64,000 bases of DNA from DATMGU01 sp035555315 (GTDB taxonomy: Bacteria > Pseudomonadota > Alphaproteobacteria > ATCC43930 > CGMCC-115725): assembly GCA_035555315.1 (NCBI GenBank), contig DATMGU010000117.1, positions 11,577-75,576 on the forward strand, in the 5' to 3' direction. Below, in pieces: positions 16,972-25,396 of the stretch; the stretch's first letter is position 1; each line of letters starts with the position of its first letter. Position numbers and translations under genes: made by a program. The notes below the pieces were generated by a model. The model searched no databases. It was not told the origin of the DNA and saw nothing but the letters and a program-made list of their open reading frames with translations.

Positions 16972-18293
16972 TCGGGCTGCTGCAGCGGGTATTGCGCGGT
17001 GGGTGGTCAGCACCGGTCGATTACGAGGAATCGAAGCGTCTGGCGGCCAGCCGCGACCCGGCCGACCGGCGCGACATCGCCGAACGCACCGGCGCTCGCC
17101 CCGAGGTGCTGTATTACCTCGCCTCCGATCCCGATCCCAGCGTGCGCATCGCGGTTGCGTCGAACGAGGCGTCACCGGTCCAGGCGGACCTTATCCTGGC
17201 GGCCGACGCGGACGAGGCCGTCCGTCGGGATCTGGCCCGCAAGATCGGCGAACTGGCCCCGGGGTTGACCGCCGGCGAAACCGATCGGCTCCGCCGGCTG
17301 ACCTATGAGGTGCTGGAGCGGCTGGTGCAGGATCAGGCCGTCAAGGTTCGCCAGATCCTAGCCGAGGCACTGAAGGACAAGGCGGACGCCGCGCCGGAAA
17401 TCATGCGGCGTTTGGCGCGGGACTGCGAAGACGTCGTCGCGATGCCCGTGCTGCAATATTCGCCGGTACTGACCGACGACGACCTGCTCGACATCCTGCG
17501 AACCCTGCCGTCGCCGAGTGCGGCGCGGGCGATCGCCGGCCGCGAGCATCTGGGCAGCCGGGTCAGCCATGCAATCGGTCAGGGTTTCGAGGACGAAGTG
17601 GTGGCGACGCTGCTGAGCAATTCCAGCGCGCAGATCCGGGAAGAGACGCTCGACATGCTGGTGGCGCATGCGCCGGCGGTACGCAGTTGGCATCGGCCGC
17701 TCGTCATGCGGCCCGTGCTGTCGTCCAACGCCGTGCTGAAGCTCGCCCGGTTCGTCGCGACCAACCTGTTGGATCGGTTGCGCGATCGCCGCGACCTCGA
17801 TCCTGAAACCATGCGGCAGGTCAGCGACGTCGTGATGCGGCGGCTGGAGCAGGAGGCACCCACGGCTGTCACCGCGGCGGCACCGAAGCTCCCGCCCAAG
17901 GGGGATGGGCCGACCGCCGACGAGTTGGCGCTGGTCGAGGTGCGCAAGCTCGCCGCCGCCGGCAAGCTCGATGAACGACGAGTGCTCGACGGGTTGGCCA
18001 GTAACGACCGGTTCTTCGTGCGCGCGGCCTTGGTACAGCGGGCTGGGCTCTCCTTCGCCGTCGTCGACAAGGTGCTGTCCTCGCAGAGCCCGAAAGGTGT
18101 TACCGCGCTTGCCTGGAAGGCGCGGCTGGGCATGCGCACCGCGGTGAAGTTGCAGACCATCCTCGCGCATATCCCGCCGGCGAGCATCTTGAAGCCGACC
18201 GCCACCGACGGTTTTCCGCTGAATGCCGAGGCGCTCGCCTGGCAGCTCGATTTCTTCAGCCAGATGGTCGCCGAAAGCGGCGCGAGGCCTTAA
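16968..18293 (+). CDS. DUF2336 domain-containing protein
   Basis: A 441-residue all-alpha protein starting MIGLLQRVLRGG. The family-typical N-terminus (SKRLAASRDPADRRDIAERTGARPEVLYYLASDPDPSVRIAVASNEASP) reads like HEAT-type repeats, and the DUF2336 region covers roughly residues 40-300. Function is unknown; members are common in alphaproteobacteria. The ATGA overlap with the diguanylate cyclase gene implies translational coupling and a joint role in c-di-GMP signalling, which is inference. Its stop codon overlaps that of the convergent ABC gene. Confidence 0.87.
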   Translation: MIGLLQRVLRGGWSAPVDYEESKRLAASRDPADRRDIAERTGARPEVLYYLASDPDPSVRIAVASNEASPVQADLILAADADEAVRRDLARKIGELAPGLTAGETDRLRRLTYEVLERLVQDQAVKVRQILAEALKDKADAAPEIMRRLARDCEDVVAMPVLQYSPVLTDDDLLDILRTLPSPSAARAIAGREHLGSRVSHAIGQGFEDEVVATLLSNSSAQIREETLDMLVAHAPAVRSWHRPLVMRPVLSSNAVLKLARFVATNLLDRLRDRRDLDPETMRQVSDVVMRRLEQEAPTAVTAAAPKLPPKGDGPTADELALVEVRKLAAAGKLDERRVLDGLASNDRFFVRAALVQRAGLSFAVVDKVLSSQSPKGVTALAWKARLGMRTAVKLQTILAHIPPASILKPTATDGFPLNAEALAWQLDFFSQMVAESGARP

Positions 18294-19093
18294 CGCGGTT
18301 GGACGTCTGGCGTCTGGATGAAGCGACTCAGGAATAGGCGCGTGCGGGGTTGCCGGGGATTGCCGATGACATCCTCCGGCTTGCCCTGTTCGATGATGCG
18401 CCCGTCATCCATGAACACGACCCTATCGGCCGCATCCCTGGCAAAGCCGATCTCATGGGTGACCACGATCATGGTCAGCCCTTGCCCCGCGAGGTCGCGC
18501 ATGGTGGTGAGCACTTCGCCGACGAGTTCCGGGTCGAGGGCCGAGGTCGGCTCGTCGAACAGCATGAGCTGCGGCCTGATCGCCAGGGCCCGGGCGATCG
18601 CCACGCGCTGTTGCTGACCGCCGGATAATTGCCGTGGGAAGGCGGCGGCCTTCTCGGCCAGCCCGACCTTGGTCAGCAGTTCCAGGGCATGGCACCTGGC
18701 CTCGCCGGGGCTCTGGCCGTGGATCCCGATCGGCGCTTCGACGATGTTCTCCAGCACCGTCATATGCGGATAGAGGTTGAACTGCTGGAACACCATCCCG
18801 ATGCGGCTGCGCTGCCGCGCCGTCGCGCGCGCCGACAGCTTGCGGAGGCGTCCGCCGCGCAGCTCGTAGCCAATCTGCTCGTCGCCGAGACGGATCGAGC
18901 CGCGATCCATCTCCTCAAGGTGATTGATGCACCGCAGAAAGGTGGATTTGCCGGATCCGGAAGGGCCGAGGATGACGACCACCTCGCCGGCCTGGACGTC
19001 GAGGTCGATGCCTTTGAGCACCTCGTTGGCACCATAGGATTTGTGGACGCCCCTCGCTCTGACCAAGGGTGCTCCGGCCAAGCTCGTCGTCAC
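18290..19093 (-). CDS. Polar amino acid ABC transporter ATP-binding protein
   Basis: A 267-residue ATPase of the GlnQ/HisP group: Walker A GPSGSGKST, Q-loop IGMVFQQFNLYPHMTVLEN, signature LSGGQQQRVAIARALA, Walker B LMLFDEPTSALDPE, H-loop IVVTHE. The start is a GTG at 19093 that overlaps the permease stop as GTGA, giving MTTSLAGAPLVRARGVHKSYG. It is the last gene of a four-gene operon (binding-like protein, solute-binding protein, permease, ATPase) read away from the MocR regulator. Confidence 0.92.
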   Translation of the reverse strand: MTTSLAGAPLVRARGVHKSYGANEVLKGIDLDVQAGEVVVILGPSGSGKSTFLRCINHLEEMDRGSIRLGDEQIGYELRGGRLRKLSARATARQRSRIGMVFQQFNLYPHMTVLENIVEAPIGIHGQSPGEARCHALELLTKVGLAEKAAAFPRQLSGGQQQRVAIARALAIRPQLMLFDEPTSALDPELVGEVLTTMRDLAGQGLTMIVVTHEIGFARDAADRVVFMDDGRIIEQGKPEDVIGNPRQPRTRLFLSRFIQTPDVQPR

Positions 19094-20034
19094 CGCGCCT
19101 CTCCCACATTGGCGACCGGTGACCGGACGGCGCCCGCCTTCCCTGGCCGGGCACTTCTCTGGCCCCGCCCGTAATAGCGCTCGATGGCGGATTGGCCGGC
19201 ATTGAGGATCGAGGTGATGAGCAGGTACCAGAGGACCGACACCATCAGCAGCGGAACAACCTCGAAGGTGCGGTTGTAGACGGCTTGGACCGAGTAGAGC
19301 AGATCCCCCATCGCGATCACGCTGACGAGGGAGGTCGCCTTGATCATGCTGATGAGCTGATTGCCTGTCGGCGGGACGATCGACCGCATGGCCTGGGGGA
19401 TGATGATGCGGCGTAGCGCCCGGGCGCGCGTCATGCCGAAGGCCTCCGCGGTCTCGTATTGCCCACGATCCACCGAGAGCAGCCCGCCCCGGATGATCTC
19501 CGCCATATAGGCTGCTTCGTTCAGTGCCAGGCCGGCGAAGGCCGCCGTCAGCGGGGTGATGAGGTCGTTCGTCTTCCAGGTCGCGAGCGTCGGCCCGAAC
19601 GGGATGCCGATCGAGAGGGCCGGGAAAAGCAGCGAGAGATTGTACCAGAAGATGAGCTGCACCAGCAGCGGCGTGCCGCGAAAGATCCAGATGTAGAGGC
19701 CCGAAAGGGTTCTTGGCAGGCGGTTGTCCGACAAGCGTGCCACGGCGAGCAGCAGGCCGAGGGCGACGCCGATCAGCATCGATACGAGGGTGAGGCCGAG
19801 GGTGACCGAGAGGCCGCGCAGGATCGACGGCGCGGTGAACCACTGGGCCACCACGCCCCACTCGAAATTCTTGTTATGGGCGACCGCCCAGCCGAGGTAG
19901 AGCGTCACCGCGAGCGTCGCGACCCAGAGCAGCCCCCGCCCATAGGCGACCGGCCGGCGCGCGGTGGCGACGTCGCGAAGACCGGCCTCCGCGAATTCGT
20001 CCAGGGGAGGCGCCGGGACTGCTCCGGCCGTCAC
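19090..20034 (-). CDS. Polar amino acid ABC transporter permease
   Basis: A 314-residue permease of the His/Glu/Gln/Arg/opine family. The N-terminus to residue 35 is cytoplasmic; hydrophobic segments follow near 40, 85, 120, 190 and 270. The EAA loop reads ETAEAFGMTRARALRRIIIPQAMRSIVPPTGNQ, diagnostic of this family, and IFRGTPLLVQLIFWY is the usual second core motif. Start: a GTG at 20034 shares one base with the TAG stop of the solute-binding protein (TAGTG). A single fused permease gene serves the system, so it likely works as a homodimer. Confidence 0.9.
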   Translation of the reverse strand: MTAGAVPAPPLDEFAEAGLRDVATARRPVAYGRGLLWVATLAVTLYLGWAVAHNKNFEWGVVAQWFTAPSILRGLSVTLGLTLVSMLIGVALGLLLAVARLSDNRLPRTLSGLYIWIFRGTPLLVQLIFWYNLSLLFPALSIGIPFGPTLATWKTNDLITPLTAAFAGLALNEAAYMAEIIRGGLLSVDRGQYETAEAFGMTRARALRRIIIPQAMRSIVPPTGNQLISMIKATSLVSVIAMGDLLYSVQAVYNRTFEVVPLLMVSVLWYLLITSILNAGQSAIERYYGRGQRSARPGKAGAVRSPVANVGEAR

Positions 20035-20930
20035 TAAGACTTCTTCCCCGACATGTTGATGCCCGGCGCTTTCAGCATGTTGGTATCGAGGCCCCATTTC
20101 TTCATGATCGCCGCGTAGGTGCCGTTCTCGAACAGCTTCCTATAGCCCTCCAGGATGACTTCGCCGAGGACGCTCCCCTTGGGGACCACGGTGCCCTGAT
20201 AGAGATTGTCGAAGCCGTTCGCCTTGCCGACGCCGGCGAGTTCGAGCTGCCCCTTGGCCTGCTGAGCGAAGTAAGTCAGCGGTGCCTGGGACGAGAAGAA
20301 GGCGTCCGCCCGGTTCGACCGGACGGCCAGGATCGAGGTGGCCTGATCGGGATAGGACTGGACCTCCAGCTTCGGCTTGCCCGCCGCCTCGCAGGTTTCG
20401 GCCTGTTTCTTGATCACGCGTTCGGCCGAGCCCGCGGCCATCACGGCGACTTTCGTCCCGCAGGCATCTTCAAGGGTCTTGATGCCGGTCGGATTGCCGG
20501 CCTGCACGGCGAAGACAACGTATTCCTGGACGAAGTCGACGAAGTCGTTGGCCTCCTCGCGCTCCGGGAAGTCGCCGATCGGTCCCTCTGCCATCTGGTA
20601 CCGGCCGGCTTTGATCCCGCCCAGGATCGCCGATAGGCCGCTGACGGATTCATGGTGAATCTTGACGCCCAGAAGCTGTCCCAACGCGCTCGATAGATCG
20701 GCGCTCGCCCCCGTGACGGTGCGCGTGTCGCTGACGATCTCGTAGGGCGGGAAGGAGCCGCTGTTCACGGACACCAACTCGCCCGCATCGAGGATGTCCT
20801 TCGGCAGCTTCACCCGGAGCGCGCTGTCGACGCTCTGCTGCGGGATCGTCACGGGCTCCTGCGCCATCGCGGGACCGCCGCCGAGAAGCATCGCCAGAAG
20901 GGCGGCCTGCGCCAAGGTTCTCGTGGTCAT
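20034..20930 (-). CDS. Amino acid ABC transporter substrate-binding protein
   Basis: A 298-residue periplasmic binding protein (SBP family 3). The signal peptide is MTTRTLAQAALLAMLLGGG ending PAMAQ, then LVSVNSGSFPPYEIVSD, GASADLSSALGQLLGVKIH and ILGGIKAGRYQM, the usual order of ligand-pocket strands. ATG 20930 is preceded by GAGGGAAAG; ATGs further upstream would give an extra 10 residues before the signal peptide. It is the binding partner of the downstream permease and ATPase; the ligand is presumably a polar amino acid or derivative. Confidence 0.9.
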   Translation of the reverse strand: MTTRTLAQAALLAMLLGGGPAMAQEPVTIPQQSVDSALRVKLPKDILDAGELVSVNSGSFPPYEIVSDTRTVTGASADLSSALGQLLGVKIHHESVSGLSAILGGIKAGRYQMAEGPIGDFPEREEANDFVDFVQEYVVFAVQAGNPTGIKTLEDACGTKVAVMAAGSAERVIKKQAETCEAAGKPKLEVQSYPDQATSILAVRSNRADAFFSSQAPLTYFAQQAKGQLELAGVGKANGFDNLYQGTVVPKGSVLGEVILEGYRKLFENGTYAAIMKKWGLDTNMLKAPGINMSGKKS

Positions 20931-20956
20931 CACTGTCTTTCCCTCTTTCATGGTGA

Positions 20957-21910
20957 TCAAGGTGCTGTGGGAAACAAGTCTCGCGGCGTGAGACGCGTCG
21001 GTGTCAGCTCCTGAGCGTGCAGTTCGGCGGCGAAATCGTCGATCATCCGCTCATTGGCCGCGAAGCCGTTGCGGTCCCAGTATGGCGGCAGATCGCGCGC
21101 GACCTGCCGGAGTTCGTCGAGCATCCAGGGGGTCGTATCCGCGTATTTGAGGCGCTTGTCGATCCAGGCGCGCGACGATTGGTCGAGCACCTCGCTTAGC
21201 GCCAACGGCAGCCAGGGGTGGTCCCGGGCGATCGCCGGCTTGATGCCCAGCAGGTGAATGCCGGGCACGTAGCCGACCTCCCGGAAGTAGTCGATCTCCG
21301 CCTGCCGGAAATCGGGCTGCAGCTGGCGGAACGGCGAGTCGGCGTCGAAGAAGCCCGGCGGCATGAATGGCGTGAACACGGCATCGAATTCGCCTGCCTG
21401 CAATAGCTCCAGCATCGGCCGCTCGCCCGGCACGGCCTCGATCAGCCCCGGTCGTCCAAAACCGGCAAGCCGGTCCACGATGGGATGAGCCTCCGTCAGG
21501 CGGCCGACGAACCAGCGCGCCTCGCTGATGCCGACCCCGACGCGGCGCAGCAGCGCGCGGGTCCAGGTATTGCCGGAATCCTGCCAGCCGGTGAGGCCGA
21601 TCCGCTTGCCGGCGAGCTGGGCCAAGTCGGTGAGGCCGCTGCGCTTCGCCGTGATGATGCAGCGCTGCCGGAAGCCCCGCATCAGGAAATGGGGCACCCC
21701 CAGGATCGTGTCGTCCCCCCGCGCCCGGCCGAGCGAATAGCGGCTCATGGACATCTCGCCCGCGTCGTAGCGCGGGTCGTTGGCGAGGTCGTCGGGGAGG
21801 GTGCCGACGCGATGGACCTCGAGAGCGAAATCCGCCGGACGGATATCCCCGAGCGCCAGGGGGGTGATGTAGTCCCAGTCCCGTACGGCCAGTCTGATCG
21901 TGATCGTCAT
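20957..21910 (-). CDS. PBP2-fold protein, 4,5-dihydroxyphthalate decarboxylase/ABC-binding-like
   Basis: A 317-residue protein without a signal peptide but with the type 2 periplasmic binding fold. Key stretches are AVRDWDYITPLALGDI, GEMSMSRYSLGRARGDDTILGVPHFLMRGFRQRCI, LAGKRIGLTGWQDSGNTWTRALL and the GVGISEARWFVGRL region, shared by the group annotated as 4,5-dihydroxyphthalate decarboxylase or related ABC-binding proteins. It is the first gene of the operon that encodes the amino-acid-type ABC importer and ends close to the next start. A cytoplasmic enzyme or sensor acting on the imported compound is possible; function is unproven. Confidence 0.75.
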   Translation of the reverse strand: MTITIRLAVRDWDYITPLALGDIRPADFALEVHRVGTLPDDLANDPRYDAGEMSMSRYSLGRARGDDTILGVPHFLMRGFRQRCIITAKRSGLTDLAQLAGKRIGLTGWQDSGNTWTRALLRRVGVGISEARWFVGRLTEAHPIVDRLAGFGRPGLIEAVPGERPMLELLQAGEFDAVFTPFMPPGFFDADSPFRQLQPDFRQAEIDYFREVGYVPGIHLLGIKPAIARDHPWLPLALSEVLDQSSRAWIDKRLKYADTTPWMLDELRQVARDLPPYWDRNGFAANERMIDDFAAELHAQELTPTRLTPRDLFPTAP

Positions 21911-21975
21911 GATGCAATCCTGCTCGACAGGGGCGCGCGGGCTCGTTACCTCCCGGCGATTCGTTTCCCACGATT

Positions 21976-22022
21976 AATTGTTCGCTTTTGTCTGAACAAT
22001 TGCTAGTTTGTTACTGAACAAA
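21976..22022. promoter_or_regulatory. Repeated operator-like elements between the MocR gene and its divergent operon
   Basis: Two inverted repeats: AATTGTTC (21976-21983) with GAACAATT (21994-22001), and TTTGTT (22007-22012) with AACAAA (22017-22022). The octamer CTGAACAA occurs as a direct repeat at 21992 and 22014, exactly 22 bases (about two helical turns) apart. AT-rich direct and inverted repeats in the divergent promoter region are the usual binding sites of MocR/GabR regulators. Confidence 0.65.
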
Positions 22023-22032
22023 GAATCTTCGA

Positions 22033-23352
22033 ATGACCGATCTCATCTCCGCCCAGTGGCTCACGAGTCACCTCACGGACCGCACCACCCGCGGCATCGC
22101 CACCACAACTGGCGCTCTGATCCGATCCGGCGCCATCGCCGTCGGCATGAAGCTTCCGGCGGTGCGTGAGCTGGCGCTCGCCCTCGGCGTCAGTCCCGCC
22201 ACCATTTCGGCGGCGTGGAGCGAGTTGCGGAAATTCAAGGTGATCAGCGGCCGCGGCCGCACGGGGATCTGGGTCTGCGGCGACCGGGTCACGCCGCGCC
22301 CGCTGAGGTACGAGGAGGTCGGGAACTATGGCGCGCGCGTCCTCGATCTGTCCTCGGCGGCGCCTGACCCAGCGCTGCTGCCCGCCCTCGCGGAGGCGCT
22401 GCGGTACGGGGCGAATGCCGTCGGGCTGAACAGCTACGAGCGCGTACCGATCCTGGACGGGCTGGCGGCCGCCATCCGGCCCGGCTGGCCCTATCCGGCC
22501 GAGGCGTTCCTGGCCACCAATGGCGGCTATGACGCCGTCTACGTGACCCTTCAGACCCTGATTAGGCCAGGGTCGGCGGTCGCGATCGAGGATCCGACAG
22601 CCATGCGGCTCCTCGACATCTTGGACAATCTCGGCGCCCAGGTGATCCCCGTTGTCTGCGACGAGGAGGGGCCCGACCCGGCATCGCTCGCCACCGCCCT
22701 TGCCGGCGCGCCCGCGGCGTTCGTCTATCAGCCGCGCACCCATTCGGTTACCGGGCGGGTGGTGGGCGCCGACCGTATGGTCGAGCTTGCCCGCGTTCTT
22801 CGCCACAGCGAAACACTGATCGTGGAGGATGACGGGTTGGGCGCCCTCTCGGCCGTCCCGCCCCGCAGCCTCGGCCGAGTATTTCCCGATCGGACCGTTC
22901 ACATCCATTCCTACTCGAAATCGCTCGGTCCCGACCTGCGTCTCGCCGTCCTGTCGAGTTCGACCGATATCGTGAAGCAGATCCAGGCCTATCGCAGCTT
23001 CGGTGCGGGCTGGACGAGCCGCATCCTGCAGGCGACGGCGAGCTGGCTGATCCGCGATCCGGAGACGACCGCGTCGATCGATCGGGCACAGCGCGTCTAC
23101 GCCGAGCGCCGGAGGTCTCTCATCGCCGCCCTCGACGCGCGCGGCGTCAGCCTGCCCGATCGCGACGGGCTGTGCCTCTGGGTCCCGGTGCGGTCGGAGC
23201 AGTTCGCCATCGTGACCATGGCGGCGCGCGGCATCGCCGTGCTGCCGGGACGCAAATGCACCATCCGGCCAAGCGAGCATGTCCGGGTCGCCACCAGCCT
23301 GTTGACCCACGAGGTCGATGCCGCCGCCGATGCGCTGTCCCTGGCACGGTAA
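22033..23352 (+). CDS. MocR-type PLP-dependent GntR family regulator
   Basis: A 439-residue fusion of an N-terminal GntR winged helix (about 1-85, with LPAVRELALALGVSPATISAAWSELR) and a fold-type I aminotransferase-like domain. PLP features include TNGGYDAVYVTLQTLI, the Asp of VEDDGLG and the lysine in HSYSKSLGPDLRLAV. These proteins sense an amino compound or PLP through the aminotransferase domain and usually activate the divergent operon while repressing themselves. Here that operon is the ABC importer read from 21910, and repeated sequences in the gap support this. Start ATG 22033 follows the repeats closely. Confidence 0.92.
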   Translation: MTDLISAQWLTSHLTDRTTRGIATTTGALIRSGAIAVGMKLPAVRELALALGVSPATISAAWSELRKFKVISGRGRTGIWVCGDRVTPRPLRYEEVGNYGARVLDLSSAAPDPALLPALAEALRYGANAVGLNSYERVPILDGLAAAIRPGWPYPAEAFLATNGGYDAVYVTLQTLIRPGSAVAIEDPTAMRLLDILDNLGAQVIPVVCDEEGPDPASLATALAGAPAAFVYQPRTHSVTGRVVGADRMVELARVLRHSETLIVEDDGLGALSAVPPRSLGRVFPDRTVHIHSYSKSLGPDLRLAVLSSSTDIVKQIQAYRSFGAGWTSRILQATASWLIRDPETTASIDRAQRVYAERRRSLIAALDARGVSLPDRDGLCLWVPVRSEQFAIVTMAARGIAVLPGRKCTIRPSEHVRVATSLLTHEVDAAADALSLAR

Positions 23353-23439
23353 ACAGCCATCGATTTCCCGGCCGCCATGGTTTGCGATCAGCCGGTTTGG
23401 TGTCAGGATGCCGCTCCTTTCGGGATCGGGCGCCTTCCC

Positions 23440-23910
23440 ATGTCTTCCGCCGTTATGATCGTCAGTCTTGCCGTGCATATCCTCGCCGCCGTCGCCTGGG
23501 TCGGCGGCATGTTGTTCGCCCATGTCGTGCTGCGGCCTGCGGCATTGCCGCTCGACCCGCCGCTGCGCCTAGCCCTGTGGCGCCGCGTCCTCGGCCGTTT
23601 CCTGCCCATCGCCGGTCTCTCGGTCGGGCTTCTGCTGCTCAGCGGCTACGCCATGGTGGTGCTGGGGTTCGGCGGGTTCCACGGTTTGGCGATGTACATC
23701 AACCTGATGCAGGGGATCGGCCTCATCATGATGCTGCTGTTTCTGCATCTGGTGTTCGCGCCCTGGAAACGCTTTCGCCTGGCGCTCGACGCGGGAGATC
23801 TCGCCGAGGCGGCGCGCCGCCTGGCACAGATCCGGTTGATCGTGACCGTCAACCTGATCCTCGGCCTGCTGACCATCGTGATCGGCAGCACCGGACGCTA
23901 TTGGACCTAG
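23440..23910 (+). CDS. CopD-like integral membrane protein
   Basis: A 156-residue protein with four predicted membrane helices near residues 5-27, 52-72, 82-103 and 128-149. The first contains HILAAVAWVGGMLFAHVV and the second region GRFLPIAGLSVGLLLLSGY, a pattern of the CopD / DUF2269-type four-helix proteins with a conserved His in TM1 and TM3 (LFLHLVFAPW). Function is uncertain: copper or haem handling is possible for the wider superfamily. Start chosen at ATG 23440, giving MSSAVMIVSLAVHIL; an upstream ATG at 23377 would add 21 unsupported residues. Confidence 0.72.
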   Translation: MSSAVMIVSLAVHILAAVAWVGGMLFAHVVLRPAALPLDPPLRLALWRRVLGRFLPIAGLSVGLLLLSGYAMVVLGFGGFHGLAMYINLMQGIGLIMMLLFLHLVFAPWKRFRLALDAGDLAEAARRLAQIRLIVTVNLILGLLTIVIGSTGRYWT

Positions 23911-23951
23911 GTGTCGCGTGAGGCCTTTGATTCGCCGAGCCGATCCGATAG

Positions 23952-23963
23952 TGTCACGTGACA
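23952..23963. promoter_or_regulatory. Perfect 12-bp palindrome upstream of the sugar ABC operon
   Basis: TGTCACGTGACA is a perfect dyad 53 bases before the ATG of the solute-binding protein gene. Such sites are typical of dimeric regulators (LacI, GntR, DeoR classes), though none is encoded next to this operon. The phrase TTAGGTGTC follows it and is echoed near 23908. Confidence 0.45.
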
Positions 23964-24015
23964 TGTTAGGTGTCCGGCGCCTTAACGACTGGATGCCACA
24001 GGGGGAGTGAAAATT

Positions 24016-25374
24016 ATGACGCACAGCGTCAAGGGCGCGGCATTGCCGCGGCGTACCGTCTTGAAGCAAGCCCTCGCCGGCGCGGGGCTCGCCTCGGCGG
24101 CGGGGTTGGGCTGGTGGCAACCGGCCGAGGCGGCTGGTAGCTTCGATTGGAAGAAGTACCAGGGCACTTCGATCGAAGTATCGCTGACCAAGAATACGCG
24201 TGGCGATCTGCTGCAAAAATATCAAAAGGAATTCGAGGAGCTGACCGGCATCAAGGTCGGCGCCGAACAGGTGCCCGAGCAGCAGCACAGGCAGAAGGTG
24301 GCCATCGAATTCACCTCCGGCGCGCCCAGCTTCGATGTCGTCACGGCGTCCTGGCATGTCCAGAAGCGGCTCTATGGCAAAGGTAAGTGGTTTGAGGATC
24401 TGCGCCCCTTTCTGGCCGACGCGACTCTGACCGCGCCGGATTACGATTTCGCCGACTTCGCCAAGGGGGCTGTCGACTACGCGACCCAGCCGGATGGCCG
24501 GATGGACACGCTGCCGCTCAACCTCGATTACTGGATCATCTATTGGAACAAGGAATTGTTCCAAGCCAAGGGGCTGGCCTTCCCGAAGAATTTCGACGAG
24601 TTGATCAGCGCCGCGCAGACGCTCAACGATCCCAAGAAGGGCATCTCCGGCTGGGTATCGCGCGGCATGAAGAACGCCAATGTGCCGGTCTGGACCAGTT
24701 TTCTGCTGGGCCATGGCGTGGATCCGATCGATGCCGCCGGCAAATTGCAAACCGACACGCCGGAGGCGATCGCCGCGGCCGAGATCTATAAGCGGCTCAA
24801 CCGGGAATTCGCGCCACCCGGCGTGGTCGGCTTCAATTGGAACGAGTGCCAGACCAGTTTTGTGCAGGGCAAGGCGGCCATGTGGCTCGATGGCATCGGC
24901 TTCGCGCTGCCACTGGAGGATCCGACCCGGTCCCGAATCGTCGGCAAGGTCGGCTATGGTGTCATGCCGGCGGGGCCGAAGGCGCAGCATTCGGCGCTGT
25001 TCGGCGACGGCATCGGCATCGCCGCCACCAGCAAGAACAAGCAGGCGGCATGGCTCTACTGCCAATGGGCGACCAGCAAGGTGATGCAGTCGCGCAATCT
25101 GCTCGGCGGGTATGGCTCGCCCGGCCGGCAATCCGCCTTCACCACGGCGCTCACCTCGCCGGATCTGAAGGCGCCCAAGGAGTGGGTCGAGGCGATGAGC
25201 GGATCGATCAAGATCGCCCGGCCGGGCCTGCCCGAGATCTTCGCGGTCACCGAGTTCCGCGACACCTTCGGCGTGGCGCTCACCAACCTCATCGGCGGCG
25301 CCGATCCGGCGACCGAGCTCAAGAAAGCCACGGAGGCCTTCAAGCCGGTTCTGGAAAAGACCGAGAAGGCCTAG
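24016..25374 (+). CDS. Sugar-type ABC transporter substrate-binding protein (Tat signal)
   Basis: A 452-residue family 1 extracellular solute-binding protein. The N-terminus has a twin-arginine-like signal, LPRRTVLKQALAGAGLASAAG, with an AEA-A cleavage site, so export folded by Tat is likely. The mature part carries the SBP_bac_1 pattern: EFEELTGIKVGAEQVPEQQHRQK, LPLNLDYWIIYWNKELF, AAMWLDGIGFAL and LFGDGIGIAATSKNKQAAW. ATG 24016 follows GGGGGA by 9 bases; a GTG at 24007 falls within this site. It is followed by two permease genes. Confidence 0.92.
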   Translation: MTHSVKGAALPRRTVLKQALAGAGLASAAGLGWWQPAEAAGSFDWKKYQGTSIEVSLTKNTRGDLLQKYQKEFEELTGIKVGAEQVPEQQHRQKVAIEFTSGAPSFDVVTASWHVQKRLYGKGKWFEDLRPFLADATLTAPDYDFADFAKGAVDYATQPDGRMDTLPLNLDYWIIYWNKELFQAKGLAFPKNFDELISAAQTLNDPKKGISGWVSRGMKNANVPVWTSFLLGHGVDPIDAAGKLQTDTPEAIAAAEIYKRLNREFAPPGVVGFNWNECQTSFVQGKAAMWLDGIGFALPLEDPTRSRIVGKVGYGVMPAGPKAQHSALFGDGIGIAATSKNKQAAWLYCQWATSKVMQSRNLLGGYGSPGRQSAFTTALTSPDLKAPKEWVEAMSGSIKIARPGLPEIFAVTEFRDTFGVALTNLIGGADPATELKKATEAFKPVLEKTEKA

Positions 25375-25396
25375 GCGGCGCGGAGGTAGCTGCAGG

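Noticed and set aside
22003..23523. 506-codon frame antisense to the MocR gene
   Set aside because: No domain pattern and typical shadow composition; the MocR protein on the other strand has all expected motifs.
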